Below, piece after piece: positions 34,065-43,139 of a stretch of 64,000 nt of DNA; within the stretch, counting starts at the first letter, position 1; each line of letters starts with the position of its first letter. Below the pieces are notes generated by a model. It was not told the origin of the DNA and searched no databases. It saw only the letters and a program-made list of their open reading frames with translations. The stretch covers positions 1-64,000 of the forward strand of contig JAGWUV010000010.1 in the NCBI GenBank assembly GCA_028875875.1, written 5' to 3'. The translations under genes were made by a program, and so were the position numbers. Origin of the DNA: Bacteroidota bacterium. GTDB taxonomy: Bacteria > Bacteroidota > Bacteroidia > Chitinophagales > Chitinophagaceae.

Positions 34065-35321
34065 ATGGACAGAAGAGTTTTTATGCGTAATGGTGCTTTA
34101 GCCTTGCTTGCTGCAGGTTTTGGCGGTGTGCCCCACTTTATTGCAAGGGCAGCTGGCAACAGGAAAATCCTCATGCCTTACAAAAAGAATAAGGTGTTGG
34201 TATGCATCTTTCAGCGTGGTGCAATGGATGGATTAATGGCCGTTAGTCCTTATGCCGACCAGAACTTAAGAATACAAAGGCCCACATTATATATGAGCCC
34301 TTCCGCCAAGGAAGGTGGCATGTTCGATCTTGATGGGCACTTTGGGTTGCACCCAGGGTTAGCTGCTTTCGCTCCCTTATACAAGGAGGGAAGGATGGCT
34401 ATAGTGCATGGTGTTGGTAGCCCTAACAACACACGCAGTCATTTTGATGCACAGGATTTTATGGAGAGTGGTACCCCTTTTAACAAAGGCACTTCCAGCG
34501 GCTGGCTAAACAGGGCAGTTGGATTATTAGGGCATAAAGGAACTCCTTTCAGGGCAGTGAGTTTAACCAGTGCGATGCCCAGAAGTTTTTATGGAGATAA
34601 TGAAGCTTTGGCCATCAGCAACCTGCAAGACTTTGCCATTCAAATGCGGGGAAACCCGATGGGGGCAAATTTGGCTGCGAAATCCTTTGAAGAGTTGTAT
34701 GATCAAACTTCTTCTGAACTGTTGAATAAAACAGGTAAAGAAAGTTTCGATGCCTTGAAAATGCTGAATGCCAATACCATTAAAAATTACCAACCTGCCA
34801 ATGGAGTAGTATATCCTGCTTCTCCGTTAGGTAATTCTTTAAAGCAAATTGCTACACTGATAAAAATGGATATTGGTTTAGAAGTGGCTTTTGCAGAAAG
34901 TGGTGGGTGGGATACGCATTACAACCAGGGAACGGCTAACGGAATATTAGCCCGCAACCTGAAAGATTTTAGTGATAGCATTGCTGCCTTCTGGAAAGAT
35001 ATGGATGCCTACCAGGATGATGTTACTGTGATGACAATGACAGAGTTTGGAAGAACGGTACATCAAAACGGAACGGGTGGTACCGATCATGGCAGAGCGA
35101 GTTGTTTGTTTGTATTAGGCAATGATGTAGGAGGTGGTAAAGTATATCAAAATATAAAAGGGTTAGCCAAAGAAGATTTGGAAGATGGAAGGGATCTGCC
35201 GGTAACCACTGATTTCAGAAGTGTATTCAGTGCGGTGGCAGATCATCATCTACGTATCAATGATGATAGAAAATTATTCCCGGAATGGGATGGCAGCAGG
35301 TTGAACCTGATGAAAAGTTAG
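34065..35321 (+). CDS. DUF1501 protein with twin-arginine signal
   Basis: The 418-residue protein opens MDRRVFMRNGALALLAAGFG, with two consecutive Arg (3-4) before a hydrophobic stretch, like a Tat signal. The body fits DUF1501, which is related to sulfatase/phosphatase-fold hydrolases: VCIFQRGAMDGLMAV, HGVGSPNNTRSHFDAQDFMESG, ESGGWDTHYNQG, MTMTEFGRTVHQNGTGGTDHGRASCLF. The HFDAQ, GGWDTH and TDHG positions could bind metals. Function is unknown. It is cotranscribed with the DUF1800 gene. The tatA and tatC genes lie 13 kb downstream. Confidence 0.88.
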   Translation: MDRRVFMRNGALALLAAGFGGVPHFIARAAGNRKILMPYKKNKVLVCIFQRGAMDGLMAVSPYADQNLRIQRPTLYMSPSAKEGGMFDLDGHFGLHPGLAAFAPLYKEGRMAIVHGVGSPNNTRSHFDAQDFMESGTPFNKGTSSGWLNRAVGLLGHKGTPFRAVSLTSAMPRSFYGDNEALAISNLQDFAIQMRGNPMGANLAAKSFEELYDQTSSELLNKTGKESFDALKMLNANTIKNYQPANGVVYPASPLGNSLKQIATLIKMDIGLEVAFAESGGWDTHYNQGTANGILARNLKDFSDSIAAFWKDMDAYQDDVTVMTMTEFGRTVHQNGTGGTDHGRASCLFVLGNDVGGGKVYQNIKGLAKEDLEDGRDLPVTTDFRSVFSAVADHHLRINDDRKLFPEWDGSRLNLMKS

Positions 35322-35337
35322 TGTGTGAATTTTTATC

Positions 35338-35379
35338 AGTTGCTTGTTACCTGTTTGGATAACGTGGTAGCAAGCAACT
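35338..35379. terminator. Bidirectional terminator between DUF1501 and the GNAT-like gene
   Basis: AGTTGCTTGTTACC pairs with GGTAGCAAGCAACT (one G-U pair), followed on the plus strand by eight T and preceded by A-rich sequence. It lies between two converging genes. Confidence 0.75.
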
Positions 35380-35390
35380 TTTTTTGAGTG

Positions 35391-36566
35391 TTATTTGTAT
35401 TCCATCTCCGGGTGCCTTTCGAAAGGATATTTGTTTTCATCAAAGATGTAACGATAGGTAACCATTCTCCTGCTTTGTTTGCCACCCAGGCTCTTGTAAA
35501 TATTGATCATCTTCGGGTTCCAGTCGCCGGCCCATCCCATTTCATAAGTTTCGTACCATCCTTTGTTTTGAATAAGTAAAGCACTTTCATAGATCATGTA
35601 ACTATCAACACCTAATGCCTGGAATTTCGGAACCACACCAAATGCAAGCCCGGTAAGCTTTTTACAATAACCTGTTCGTTTTAACCAGAGTAGTCGCAGC
35701 TTTTCAATAATACCAAACCTGCCGTCAAAATGTTTGAAGTACTGGTTCACATCGGGAATGTTAATGAACATGGCAATTGCTTCTTCCTTGTAATAGGTAA
35801 ACCATACCACTCGTTCATCCATCACCGGTTTCATAGTATTGAATAATTTGATCACCTGTTCTTTGGTAATCTCTTTTGCTTCTCCATGCTGTGCCCAGGC
35901 TGCATTATATACGGCTGCAAAATCACCGGCGTATTTTTCCAGTTCCTTTAAGTTCACATGCCTAACATCATATCCTGCTTTAGCTTTGAATTTTGCATGC
36001 CTTTCCGGAAAGCGGGGCGGAAGCTCATCATTCACATTCATGGCATAGTAATACTGGTTATAGTAATTCTTAAAACCATAACCTTCAAATAAGGCTTCAT
36101 AGTAGGATGGATTGAAACTCATGCCATAGATCGGTTCTTTATCAAAGCCTTCCACCAATAATCCCCAGTTCTTATCACGGTCACCAAAATTGATAGGGCC
36201 ATCCATTGCTTCCATGCCTTTGCTTTGCAACCACTCTTTGGCTTTATTGAATAAAAGGTTAGCAGCTTCCTGGTTGTTGATACAATCAAAATAACCGATA
36301 CCACCTGTTGCAAAATCCGTTCCCTTGTTCACGTATTTACTGTTGGTAAAAGCAGCGATACGCCCCAGCAATTCGCCCTTGTCTGACAATAATATCCATC
36401 GTTTTACTTCTCCGTATTTGAAGAGCTTATTTTTTTGCGGATCGAATACATCATTTACTTCATTATCAAGCGGACGAATGTAGTTAGGGTTGTGCCGGTT
36501 CATCAGCACATTTACCTGGATGAATTTTTTAGCTGTAGCGGCGGAATTAACTTCTATCAATTGCAT
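35391..36566 (-). CDS. GNAT-like acyltransferase-fold protein
   Basis: The 391-residue protein looks like a two-part GNAT-fold protein of the kind annotated in Bacteroidota simply as hypothetical or GNAT family. The N-terminal part has the strand pattern WILLSDKGELLGRIAAFTN and GGIGYFDCINNQEAANLLFNKAKEWLQSKG; the C-terminal part has TGLAFGVVPKFQALGVDSYMIYESA and YETYEMGWAGDWNPKMINIYKSLGG, which resemble the acetyl-CoA-binding and terminal regions. No substrate can be named. It is the last gene of a minus-strand cluster with rsmE. Confidence 0.6.
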   Translation of the reverse strand: MQLIEVNSAATAKKFIQVNVLMNRHNPNYIRPLDNEVNDVFDPQKNKLFKYGEVKRWILLSDKGELLGRIAAFTNSKYVNKGTDFATGGIGYFDCINNQEAANLLFNKAKEWLQSKGMEAMDGPINFGDRDKNWGLLVEGFDKEPIYGMSFNPSYYEALFEGYGFKNYYNQYYYAMNVNDELPPRFPERHAKFKAKAGYDVRHVNLKELEKYAGDFAAVYNAAWAQHGEAKEITKEQVIKLFNTMKPVMDERVVWFTYYKEEAIAMFINIPDVNQYFKHFDGRFGIIEKLRLLWLKRTGYCKKLTGLAFGVVPKFQALGVDSYMIYESALLIQNKGWYETYEMGWAGDWNPKMINIYKSLGGKQSRRMVTYRYIFDENKYPFERHPEMEYK

Positions 36567-36652
36567 AAATCAAATTAAACTGGCATTACTTGCGGTACAT
36601 GGTAAAAAACGAATGTAATAAAAACAAAAATATATTTACCGGTATTGTGAAT

Positions 36653-37291
36653 TTAGCTCTTTTGCAGGAGCATGGTTGTAATCATGGTTGTGGTACCACG
36701 GTAGGTTATGGCTTCATCGCTTCTCCTGATGCAAAAGGGTAGCACCTGTTCTATAAACATTTTTGCCATTAGTCGTTGAGGGGTTGCTAAAAAGATGCAT
36801 GTATCTCGTTCTAAAAAATACCAGATCAATTGCAGTACCGCTTCAAAGTCAGAGGGGTTATAATTCACATCGCTGAGCAATACAATATCACCGTTAAGAT
36901 CAGCGGGTATATGATGCCAGTTGATATTTCGGCAGGTTAGATTTTTCAGTTGATTTAGCGCTGCCGATTGTTGTATTACTTCCAGTGCTTCATCTGCATA
37001 GTCGGTACTGCATACAGAGGTTGCATACTGTGCAGCTACCAATGAGGGTAACCCCAAGCCTGCCGCAATTTCAAGTACTTTTTTTTCCTGAAATGAAGAT
37101 TGGTGTTGTATAATGAAATTACAAAGTGCTATGGATGCAGGCCAAACGGCAGACCAGTATGGAAAGAGTGTGTTGTTGTTGGCTTCCTGCTGTTCCATAT
37201 ACCTGTTTTTAATGAAGACAGCATCAGGAACATATGCGTTGATATGGCTGTTTTTTAAGTGGAAGGTTTCTACGATCAGTGGAATATCCAT
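36653..37291 (-). CDS. Class I SAM methyltransferase, METTL21/Nnt1-like
   Basis: The 212-residue protein has the seven-strand methyltransferase core with the signature YWSAVWPASIALCNFI upstream of motif I (VLEIAAGLGLPSLVAA), an acidic CSTDYADEAL after strand 2 and LLSDVNYNPSDFEAV at motif IV. The VWPASIAL element is typical of the METTL21/nicotinamide-N-methyltransferase-like branch, which mostly modifies protein Lys or small amines. The target is unknown. It follows the L,D-transpeptidase gene by 22 bases and is probably cotranscribed. Confidence 0.75.
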   Translation of the reverse strand: MDIPLIVETFHLKNSHINAYVPDAVFIKNRYMEQQEANNNTLFPYWSAVWPASIALCNFIIQHQSSFQEKKVLEIAAGLGLPSLVAAQYATSVCSTDYADEALEVIQQSAALNQLKNLTCRNINWHHIPADLNGDIVLLSDVNYNPSDFEAVLQLIWYFLERDTCIFLATPQRLMAKMFIEQVLPFCIRRSDEAITYRGTTTMITTMLLQKS

Positions 37292-37313
37292 GCGTGGGTT
37301 TCCGATCAGTGAA

Positions 37314-38915
37314 CTATTTTTTTACAAATAGCTTATTGATCATTTTTTCATCGTGTTTGTAAATGTCTTTCCTGAAGTTGAGTATGCCATCCTTATCTAC
37401 CCACGCAGTAAAGTAAACGATATATACAGGAAGAGTTTTAGCAAGTGTTACCCATTTCTCTCTCGATAGATGCATGCAACTATCTATGGCTTGCGGTTTC
37501 CAGGTAACTGTATCATAACGGAGCAGGTATTGTGCAAATTTTCTGGCATCACTGATACGGATGCATCCATGACTAAATCCCCGCTCCGGAGAGCTGAATA
37601 ACTCTTTGTTAGGCGTATCGTGTAAATAAATGGAATAATTGTTGGGAAATAAAAATTTCACCAGTCCCAAGGCATTACTTTCACCGGGTTTCTGGCGAAT
37701 AATTGGCAGTCCGCCACTGTATCCTGTTATTTCCATATTGTTTTTTGCAAGGTAGTTGGGGTTTCTTTTAATTACAGGCAAGAGTTCTTTCTGAACAATA
37801 CTTACCGGTACATTCCAATAAGGGCTGAATACGATGTATTTAAGATTGCCATTGAATATTACTGTGCCTGTAGATGATTTGCCAACGATCACATTCATAT
37901 CAAATACCTGTTTACCGCTATCAAACACATGCATTTTGTACTCGGGTATGTTTACTAAAACATAGTTGCTGTCTTCCTGTGGCGGCATCCATCGTATTCT
38001 TTCCATATTCACTAAAAGCTGTCGAATACGTTGTTCAGGTGTAATGTTCAATTCACTTATCATTTTGGCACCGATCACACCATCGGCACTCAGGCCTGTT
38101 CTTTTTTGAAATCTTTTTGTTGCAATAAGCAGTAAAGAATCGAAATAGGAGGAAGAATCCTGACTATCATAATCTCCTAAAAGTTTAAGACGATATTTTA
38201 TTTCAGGTATGGCAGTGTATTCATGTCCTTCTTTTAAAGGCTTTGAAGGAAGGGGTATCGAATCCCAGACAATGTTTTGTTTCTGAATATTGTAATAAAC
38301 GGCTAATGCATCCTGTAGCTTTTTGTATTGCGGATGTAGTAAGGGAAAATTGAGGGCATCTGCATTTTTTGATTTCAAAGTAGAATCCAGCAAGGCGGCT
38401 ACATCTACTTTTTTTCTTGGAATGAACCATCCCAGTTCCGCTGTATTGATATTGCTTCCTTTATACACTTTCGCGGCATAGGTAAAGAATAATCCCGTTA
38501 ATGATAATTCGGTTTGAATCATTTCTTTTTTGGATTTATGATTCCCTTCTGCAGATGCATTATACAAACGGTAGGTGGAAGCATCGTATAAACTGCTGTC
38601 CTGAAGATTGTCAATGGTATTATTTACCAGGTTAATGAAGTGATGGGCTTGTTCGGCAAGGCCACTCGTATCAAACCATGCATACTCATAGTTCCTTGCC
38701 TTGTAAAAATTGAAGTACTGATCTTTGAATTCACTGAATGCGGGATGTGATTCAATAAAGTTATTAATGGTACTGCTGTCGGTAAAAAGGTTATTGAAAG
38801 AAGTTTGTGTAGTGATCGTTGTATCTGTTTTTACATTGTTTTGAGAGGATGTTTCATTACATGCCAATGCAAGGGTGCATAGGATAAGATGACAGATTAC
38901 GATACTTCTTTTCAT
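37314..38915 (-). CDS. L,D-transpeptidase lipoprotein (YcbB-type)
   Basis: The 533-residue protein has a lipoprotein signal ending in LALAC (Cys19). Its order matches YcbB-like enzymes: an N-terminal helical scaffold, a peptidoglycan-binding domain (LLIATKRFQKRTGLSADGVIGAKMI) near residues 260-300, and a YkuD catalytic domain with the active site in SHGCIRI (His449, Cys451). It would make 3-3 crosslinks in peptidoglycan or attach proteins to it, in the periplasm. All catalytic residues are intact. It lies 26 bases after rsmE and 22 before a methyltransferase, which suggests one operon. Confidence 0.9.
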   Translation of the reverse strand: MKRSIVICHLILCTLALACNETSSQNNVKTDTTITTQTSFNNLFTDSSTINNFIESHPAFSEFKDQYFNFYKARNYEYAWFDTSGLAEQAHHFINLVNNTIDNLQDSSLYDASTYRLYNASAEGNHKSKKEMIQTELSLTGLFFTYAAKVYKGSNINTAELGWFIPRKKVDVAALLDSTLKSKNADALNFPLLHPQYKKLQDALAVYYNIQKQNIVWDSIPLPSKPLKEGHEYTAIPEIKYRLKLLGDYDSQDSSSYFDSLLLIATKRFQKRTGLSADGVIGAKMISELNITPEQRIRQLLVNMERIRWMPPQEDSNYVLVNIPEYKMHVFDSGKQVFDMNVIVGKSSTGTVIFNGNLKYIVFSPYWNVPVSIVQKELLPVIKRNPNYLAKNNMEITGYSGGLPIIRQKPGESNALGLVKFLFPNNYSIYLHDTPNKELFSSPERGFSHGCIRISDARKFAQYLLRYDTVTWKPQAIDSCMHLSREKWVTLAKTLPVYIVYFTAWVDKDGILNFRKDIYKHDEKMINKLFVKK

Positions 38916-38941
38916 ATACCAGATTACCTTATGAATATACG

Positions 38942-39643
38942 TTATAAATGCATTAAAAGTGCAGCTGCCGTAACTCCTGCTGTTTCTGTACGTAATCTTG
39001 TATTCCCCAGTGATACCGGGATATATTGATGCTGTAGTGCCAGTATTATTTCCTCCGGTGTAAAATCGCCTTCAGGTCCAATTAATATCTGTGCCTGATG
39101 ATATGGGGCAAGGGAGTTGAGGGTATGCTTTTGTTCGTCTTCGCAATGCGCAATGATCTTTTGATTATAAAGTGATTCCTGTACCACATCGCTAAATGCA
39201 GCCGGTTCATGTAATACAGGCAACCAGCATTGTTTGCTTTGCAACATGGCAGAAATGAGTATTTGCTGCATACGATCGAAACGGAAATGTTGTTTTTCTG
39301 TTCGTTTACAAATCAGCGGAATGATTTCCTGCACACCCAATTCAGTTACTTTTTCTAAAAGCCATTCAAACCTGTTGTTGTTCTTTAATAGTGAAACAGC
39401 AATGCTTATTTTTCGCCCTGCAGGCTGTTGAATGCTGCTATGATCCATTCGCACAACACAATGTTTTTTATTTGCTTCAATAATGGTAGCGGTATTCAAA
39501 AGGCCTTTGCCATCTGTTAATTGCAGCTGTTCCCCCTCTCTCATCCGTAATACTTGTATGCAATGTTTAGAGGTTTCTTCACTTAATGTAAAGTGTGTTG
39601 AAGCAGTAGTAATAGTATTTTCAAAAAAATAAGGAAGGTTCAT
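38942..39643 (-). CDS. rsmE: 16S rRNA (uracil(1498)-N3)-methyltransferase
   Basis: The 233-residue SPOUT enzyme methylates U1498 of 16S rRNA. It shows an N-terminal PUA-like part (HCIQVLRMREGEQLQLTDGKG), the central KNNRFEWLLEKVTELGVQEIIPL helix, and the trefoil-knot SAM site in LIGPEGDFTPEEI and SLGNTRLRTETA. Length is typical. It is the first gene of the minus-strand cluster that continues with the L,D-transpeptidase, a methyltransferase and a GNAT-like gene. Confidence 0.94.
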   Translation of the reverse strand: MNLPYFFENTITTASTHFTLSEETSKHCIQVLRMREGEQLQLTDGKGLLNTATIIEANKKHCVVRMDHSSIQQPAGRKISIAVSLLKNNNRFEWLLEKVTELGVQEIIPLICKRTEKQHFRFDRMQQILISAMLQSKQCWLPVLHEPAAFSDVVQESLYNQKIIAHCEDEQKHTLNSLAPYHQAQILIGPEGDFTPEEIILALQHQYIPVSLGNTRLRTETAGVTAAALLMHL

Positions 39644-39790
39644 ACTGCAAATGTATTTAGGATTGGTTAAGTGTTGTTAACCGACTTTTAAGGGATATCC
39701 GGCTTTTTTAACATCTTAATAGGCAGCTGTAAGAATTAGTACAATGTTCTTTGTGTAAAGTTTTATCACACACACAAGCATTAACCGAAA

Positions 39791-40438
39791 ATGAAAAAAA
39801 TTGCAGTTATTTTATTAGGATTTATCAGTGTAAAAAGTTTTGGACAGGGAAAATTAGGGATCGAGGCAGGCTTTAATTCTGCACAGTTTTCTACTTCCAA
39901 CAATTCAAATGTTTCCTTCTCAGCTGTTAGCAGTTTTAATATTGGTTTGCTTGACCAGGAAAGGATCAACAAAACCTTTTTTTGGCAAACAGGATTATTT
40001 TTTTCGGGCAAAGGAACCAAACAGGATAGGGCCGAGTTTGTTCAGTATGGAAGAACTTCTACCATGAAACTCGATTACCTGCAAATTCCACTAAACCTTG
40101 GTTTTGATTTTAATTTACACAAGGGATTAAAAGGCATGCTTGGAACAGGATTATATGCAGCTTATGGCATACATGGTACTGAAAAAGGATACGATGTTGG
40201 TATTTCAGGAACGCAGAACGTTGATAATACGGTTAAGTTTAGCAATACAGAATCAGGTAGCAGCAGCGAAACGCATATCAAACCTTTTGATGCTGGGTAT
40301 AATGTACTGGCTGGCCTGGAATGGAAATCTTTTGAGTTAACGGCTAATTACAGCATGGGGTTAGCCAATATAGATCCAGGGCCAACTGTTTATAAAAACA
40401 AAGTAACTTCTATAGGGATCACTTATTTCTTCAAGTAA
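39791..40438 (+). CDS. Outer-membrane beta-barrel protein, PorT-like
   Basis: The 215-residue protein has a signal peptide (MKKIAVILLGFISVKSFGQ, cut near FGQ) and alternating amphipathic strands from GKLGIEAGFNSAQF to the C-terminal VTSIGITYFFK, ending in Phe-Lys like outer-membrane barrels. The order of strands with LGFDFNLHKGLKGMLGTGLYAAYG in the middle is that of the Bacteroidota porin-family/PorT-like group. The likely role is a small outer-membrane barrel of about eight strands; no ligand can be named. Confidence 0.75.
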   Translation: MKKIAVILLGFISVKSFGQGKLGIEAGFNSAQFSTSNNSNVSFSAVSSFNIGLLDQERINKTFFWQTGLFFSGKGTKQDRAEFVQYGRTSTMKLDYLQIPLNLGFDFNLHKGLKGMLGTGLYAAYGIHGTEKGYDVGISGTQNVDNTVKFSNTESGSSSETHIKPFDAGYNVLAGLEWKSFELTANYSMGLANIDPGPTVYKNKVTSIGITYFFK

Positions 40439-40545
40439 GCAAATAAAAGTGTTCTGGTTCGTTTCAAACAATTGATAACAGCGTTGCACATTAATTTAAC
40501 CTGCAATTGAATTTTCATATATTTATTTTTTGAAAATATTTAGTT

Positions 40546-40977
40546 ATGAAAACAATTGAAAATACAGGTTGCAAGTTTGGGGTGGTAGTATTATTGATGA
40601 TTGCAATAACGCTTACATCTTGTGCAAGGAAACTAAATTTCGGAACATCAGCAGTTGTGCCTGCTGCGGAAGGTGGTGTTAAAATAAAAGCAGATGCCAA
40701 TAAAAATAACGCCATTGCTGTATTTGTAAAACATCTAGCACCGTCTAACCGGCTTACTCCTCCCAAACAAACTTATGTGGTATGGATGGTTACCAGCGAG
40801 AATGTGACTAAAAATATTGGCCAGTTGAATAGTAGTTCCGGTTTTTTATCTAAAGCGTATAAGGCTTCGTTAAATACGGTTACTGCCTTTAAGCCGGTTA
40901 GCTTTTTCATTACGGCAGAAGACGATCCTACGGTTACACATCCCTCGGCCCCGGTTATTATGAAAACTGATAATTAA
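40546..40977 (+). CDS. Small lipoprotein of unknown function
   Basis: The 143-residue protein has a lipoprotein signal ending in LTSC (Cys26). The mature part holds one small beta-rich domain: PAAEGGVKIKADANKNNAI, then QTYVVWMVTSENVTKNIGQLN and KPVSFFITAEDDPTVTHPS. The 'YVVWMVTSENVTKNIG' pattern recalls the extracytoplasmic domain of anti-sigma-K (RskA) proteins, but no anti-sigma region or sigma gene is present. I do not recognise the family with confidence. Confidence 0.7.
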   Translation: MKTIENTGCKFGVVVLLMIAITLTSCARKLNFGTSAVVPAAEGGVKIKADANKNNAIAVFVKHLAPSNRLTPPKQTYVVWMVTSENVTKNIGQLNSSSGFLSKAYKASLNTVTAFKPVSFFITAEDDPTVTHPSAPVIMKTDN

Positions 40978-41007
40978 GTTGATGATGCCTAAAGTGATCA
41001 TCGTAAA

Positions 41008-41047
41008 AATAAGAAAGGAGCTGTAACAGTACGGCTCCTTTCTTATT
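41008..41047. terminator. Bidirectional terminator between the lipoprotein gene and dnaB
   Basis: AATAAGAAAGGAGC pairs perfectly with GCTCCTTTCTTATT around a 12-base loop, between two converging genes. A-rich and T-rich flanks suit both directions. Confidence 0.8.
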
Positions 41048-41071
41048 AATGTCAATATATAATGCTATCTA

Positions 41072-42652
41072 TTAGAATGGCGCATCTCCATCAAATCCTT
41101 CATCAAAATCGCCTCCGTTCATGCGGCTGCCTTGTATGAAAAATTTTCCTCCGCCTTCTGATGCCCCACCTCCGGGACTAGGGGCTGGACCTACAGGTTT
41201 GAAATTGCCGCCTCCGTTAAAGCTTTGAAAGCCGCCATCTTCCTGCCATTCTTCAAATTTCTGGAAGTGAAGTAATGCTCTCAGCTTAATGGTTTCCAAT
41301 GAACCATTCCTGTGTTTGGCAATCTTGATATGTGTTTCACCGCGATTGTCTTCTCCATTTTCGTTGGTATAATTCTCATAGTATTCCGGACGATAAATGA
41401 ACATTACCATATCAGCATCCTGCTCAATGGCACCCGATTCACGAAGGTCACTCAGTTGAGGCATTTTGCTTTCTTTCCTGGTTTCAACGGCACGGCTTAA
41501 CTGTGATAATGCGATAATGGGGATATTCAATTCTTTGGCCAGGGCTTTCAGGTTCCGGGAAATGGTGCTGATCTCCTGTTCACGGTTGCTGTTCTTTTCG
41601 CCGCTGCCACTCATCAATTGCAGGTAGTCGATGATGATAATTCCAACACCATGTTTATTTACCAGCCTCCTGGCTTTTGCCCTGAACTCGAAAATGTTCA
41701 GTGCAGCAGTATCATCAATGTACAGCGGAGCCGTTTCCAGTCTTTTAATGCCTTTTGCATGGAGTTGCTGGTATTCATGATCTTCCAGTTTACCACGAGA
41801 AATCTTCTCCATGTGTATCTCACTCTCGGCACTTAAGATACGTTGCACCAATTGTGACGCACTCATCTCCAAAGAGAAGAAACCAACAGGAGTGGGCTTT
41901 ACAGGATTTAAAGCTGCATGGCGGGCCAGGTTTAAGGCAAAAGCTGTTTTACCCACGGAAGGCCTTGCCGCAAGGATGATCAGATCGGTAGGCTGCCAGC
42001 CGTAAGTAACACGGTCCAGTGTACTAAAACCACTGGGTACGCCAGAGATATCTTCTGTTTTCGTTCTTAATTCATCAATTCGGTTGATGGTTTTAGCTAA
42101 TACACTACCCATATCCTCGAAGTTTTTCTTCAGGTAGTTATTAGTGATGTTGAACATTTTGGTTTCACTCTCATCCAAAAGGTCAAACACATCGGTGCTG
42201 TCTTCATATGCATCGCCGATAATCTCTCCGCTGATACGGATCAGCTCCCGCTGAATAAATTTCTGAAGAATGATGCGGGCATGTGCATCTATGTGAGCTG
42301 TACTTACCACGGTATTAGTGAGCCTGGTAACGTAATAGGGGCCACCTACCTGGTCAAGCTGGTCTTTTCTTTTCAGTTCTTCCACCACGGTGAGGATATC
42401 GATGGGGATACCTCTCTGCTGCATATCCTGCATGGCTTTGAAGATGATCTGGTGTGCCTCTACATAAAAACATTCAGCTTTAAGGTTTGTATCAATCACA
42501 CTGTCGAATGCACTTTTTTCCAGCATAATTGCTCCCAGCACTGCTTCCTCCAACTCTTTGGCCTGAGGGGGCACTTTGCCATATACCATTGTACTCAGGT
42601 CTATGCTTCCTTTCCTTCTTTTCTTATCTCTGTTCAGATTAGTGATGTCCAT
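41072..42652 (-). CDS. dnaB: Replicative DNA helicase DnaB
   Basis: The 526-residue helicase has an N-terminal DnaB domain (PPQAKELEEAVLGAIMLE), a linker and a RecA-like ATPase with Walker A ARPSVGKTAFALN, Walker B GIIIIDYLQLMSG, and SNREQEISTISRNLKALAKEL. No intein is present. After about residue 465 comes a Gly/Pro-rich tail that looks disordered and ends GGDFDEGFDGDAPF, acidic and finishing in Pro-Phe like the tip of single-strand-binding protein SSB. It is divergent from pheT across a 487-base gap that may contain an origin. Confidence 0.95.
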   Translation of the reverse strand: MDITNLNRDKKRRKGSIDLSTMVYGKVPPQAKELEEAVLGAIMLEKSAFDSVIDTNLKAECFYVEAHQIIFKAMQDMQQRGIPIDILTVVEELKRKDQLDQVGGPYYVTRLTNTVVSTAHIDAHARIILQKFIQRELIRISGEIIGDAYEDSTDVFDLLDESETKMFNITNNYLKKNFEDMGSVLAKTINRIDELRTKTEDISGVPSGFSTLDRVTYGWQPTDLIILAARPSVGKTAFALNLARHAALNPVKPTPVGFFSLEMSASQLVQRILSAESEIHMEKISRGKLEDHEYQQLHAKGIKRLETAPLYIDDTAALNIFEFRAKARRLVNKHGVGIIIIDYLQLMSGSGEKNSNREQEISTISRNLKALAKELNIPIIALSQLSRAVETRKESKMPQLSDLRESGAIEQDADMVMFIYRPEYYENYTNENGEDNRGETHIKIAKHRNGSLETIKLRALLHFQKFEEWQEDGGFQSFNGGGNFKPVGPAPSPGGGASEGGGKFFIQGSRMNGGDFDEGFDGDAPF

Positions 42653-43139
42653 GTCTACAAACAGCCGTTAAGGGGTTAGTAATATCTTTCAGATTTTTTC
42701 TCAAGGGGACAATTTGTATTAAGGAATTGTTAACCCGTTGAGAAAGGAGGACGAATATGGAGCAGAAAATCCTGACTTAAAAATTTTTTTCTTTCATTTT
42801 TCATCCACATCAATTCACAATTGATTTCACAGTTTTTGCCGCTCTATGCACAGAATTTTTATGCTTCTCCACAATTTACAAAAGTTATACGCTGTTATCT
42901 ACAAAACAATGCACATTCTTTGTGCACAAAGAAATTTCACCAAAAGCTCACAACTATCTGCTTTAATGTGTAAATAAAGGCACGCTCAGAAGCATCCTTT
43001 TAAAGATGATCCTGCACATGAAAATCGTTTTTTCTCTGTCCCTGCTATAACCGGCTTTGCATATTCCATTGCTTAGAGCCATTATTGAACAACTCCGGCT
43101 TGCTTCGATTATATTTGCAGCCAATTAAGAAACAGCATA
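42653..43139. other. 487-base dnaB-pheT gap with DnaA-box-like cluster (candidate origin)
   Basis: No gene is seen. Nine-mers one mismatch from TTATCCACA or TTWTNCACA occur at 42801-42809 (TCATCCACA), 42844-42852 (CTATGCACA), 42865-42873 (TTCTCCACA), 42895-42903 (TTATCTACA) and 42920-42928 (TTGTGCACA), and a weaker one at 42907-42915. They follow an AT-rich tract at 42777-42800. None is a perfect box. Genes to the left run mostly leftwards and those to the right mostly rightwards. This could be the chromosomal origin or a DnaA-controlled promoter of dnaB. Confidence 0.35.
43085..43117 (+). promoter_or_regulatory. Promoter of pheT
   Basis: TTG at 43085-43087 and TATATTTG at 43110-43117 (followed by CAG) are 22 bases apart and fit the Bacteroidota consensus. 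The start codon follows 22 bases later. Confidence 0.6.

Noticed and set aside
42757-42780. Seven-codon frame MEQKILT after an AAAGGAGG sequence in the dnaB-pheT gap
   Set aside because: The ribosome-site-like sequence and spacing are good, but the frame is far upstream of pheT and before its promoter, with no sign of attenuation; kept only as a curiosity.
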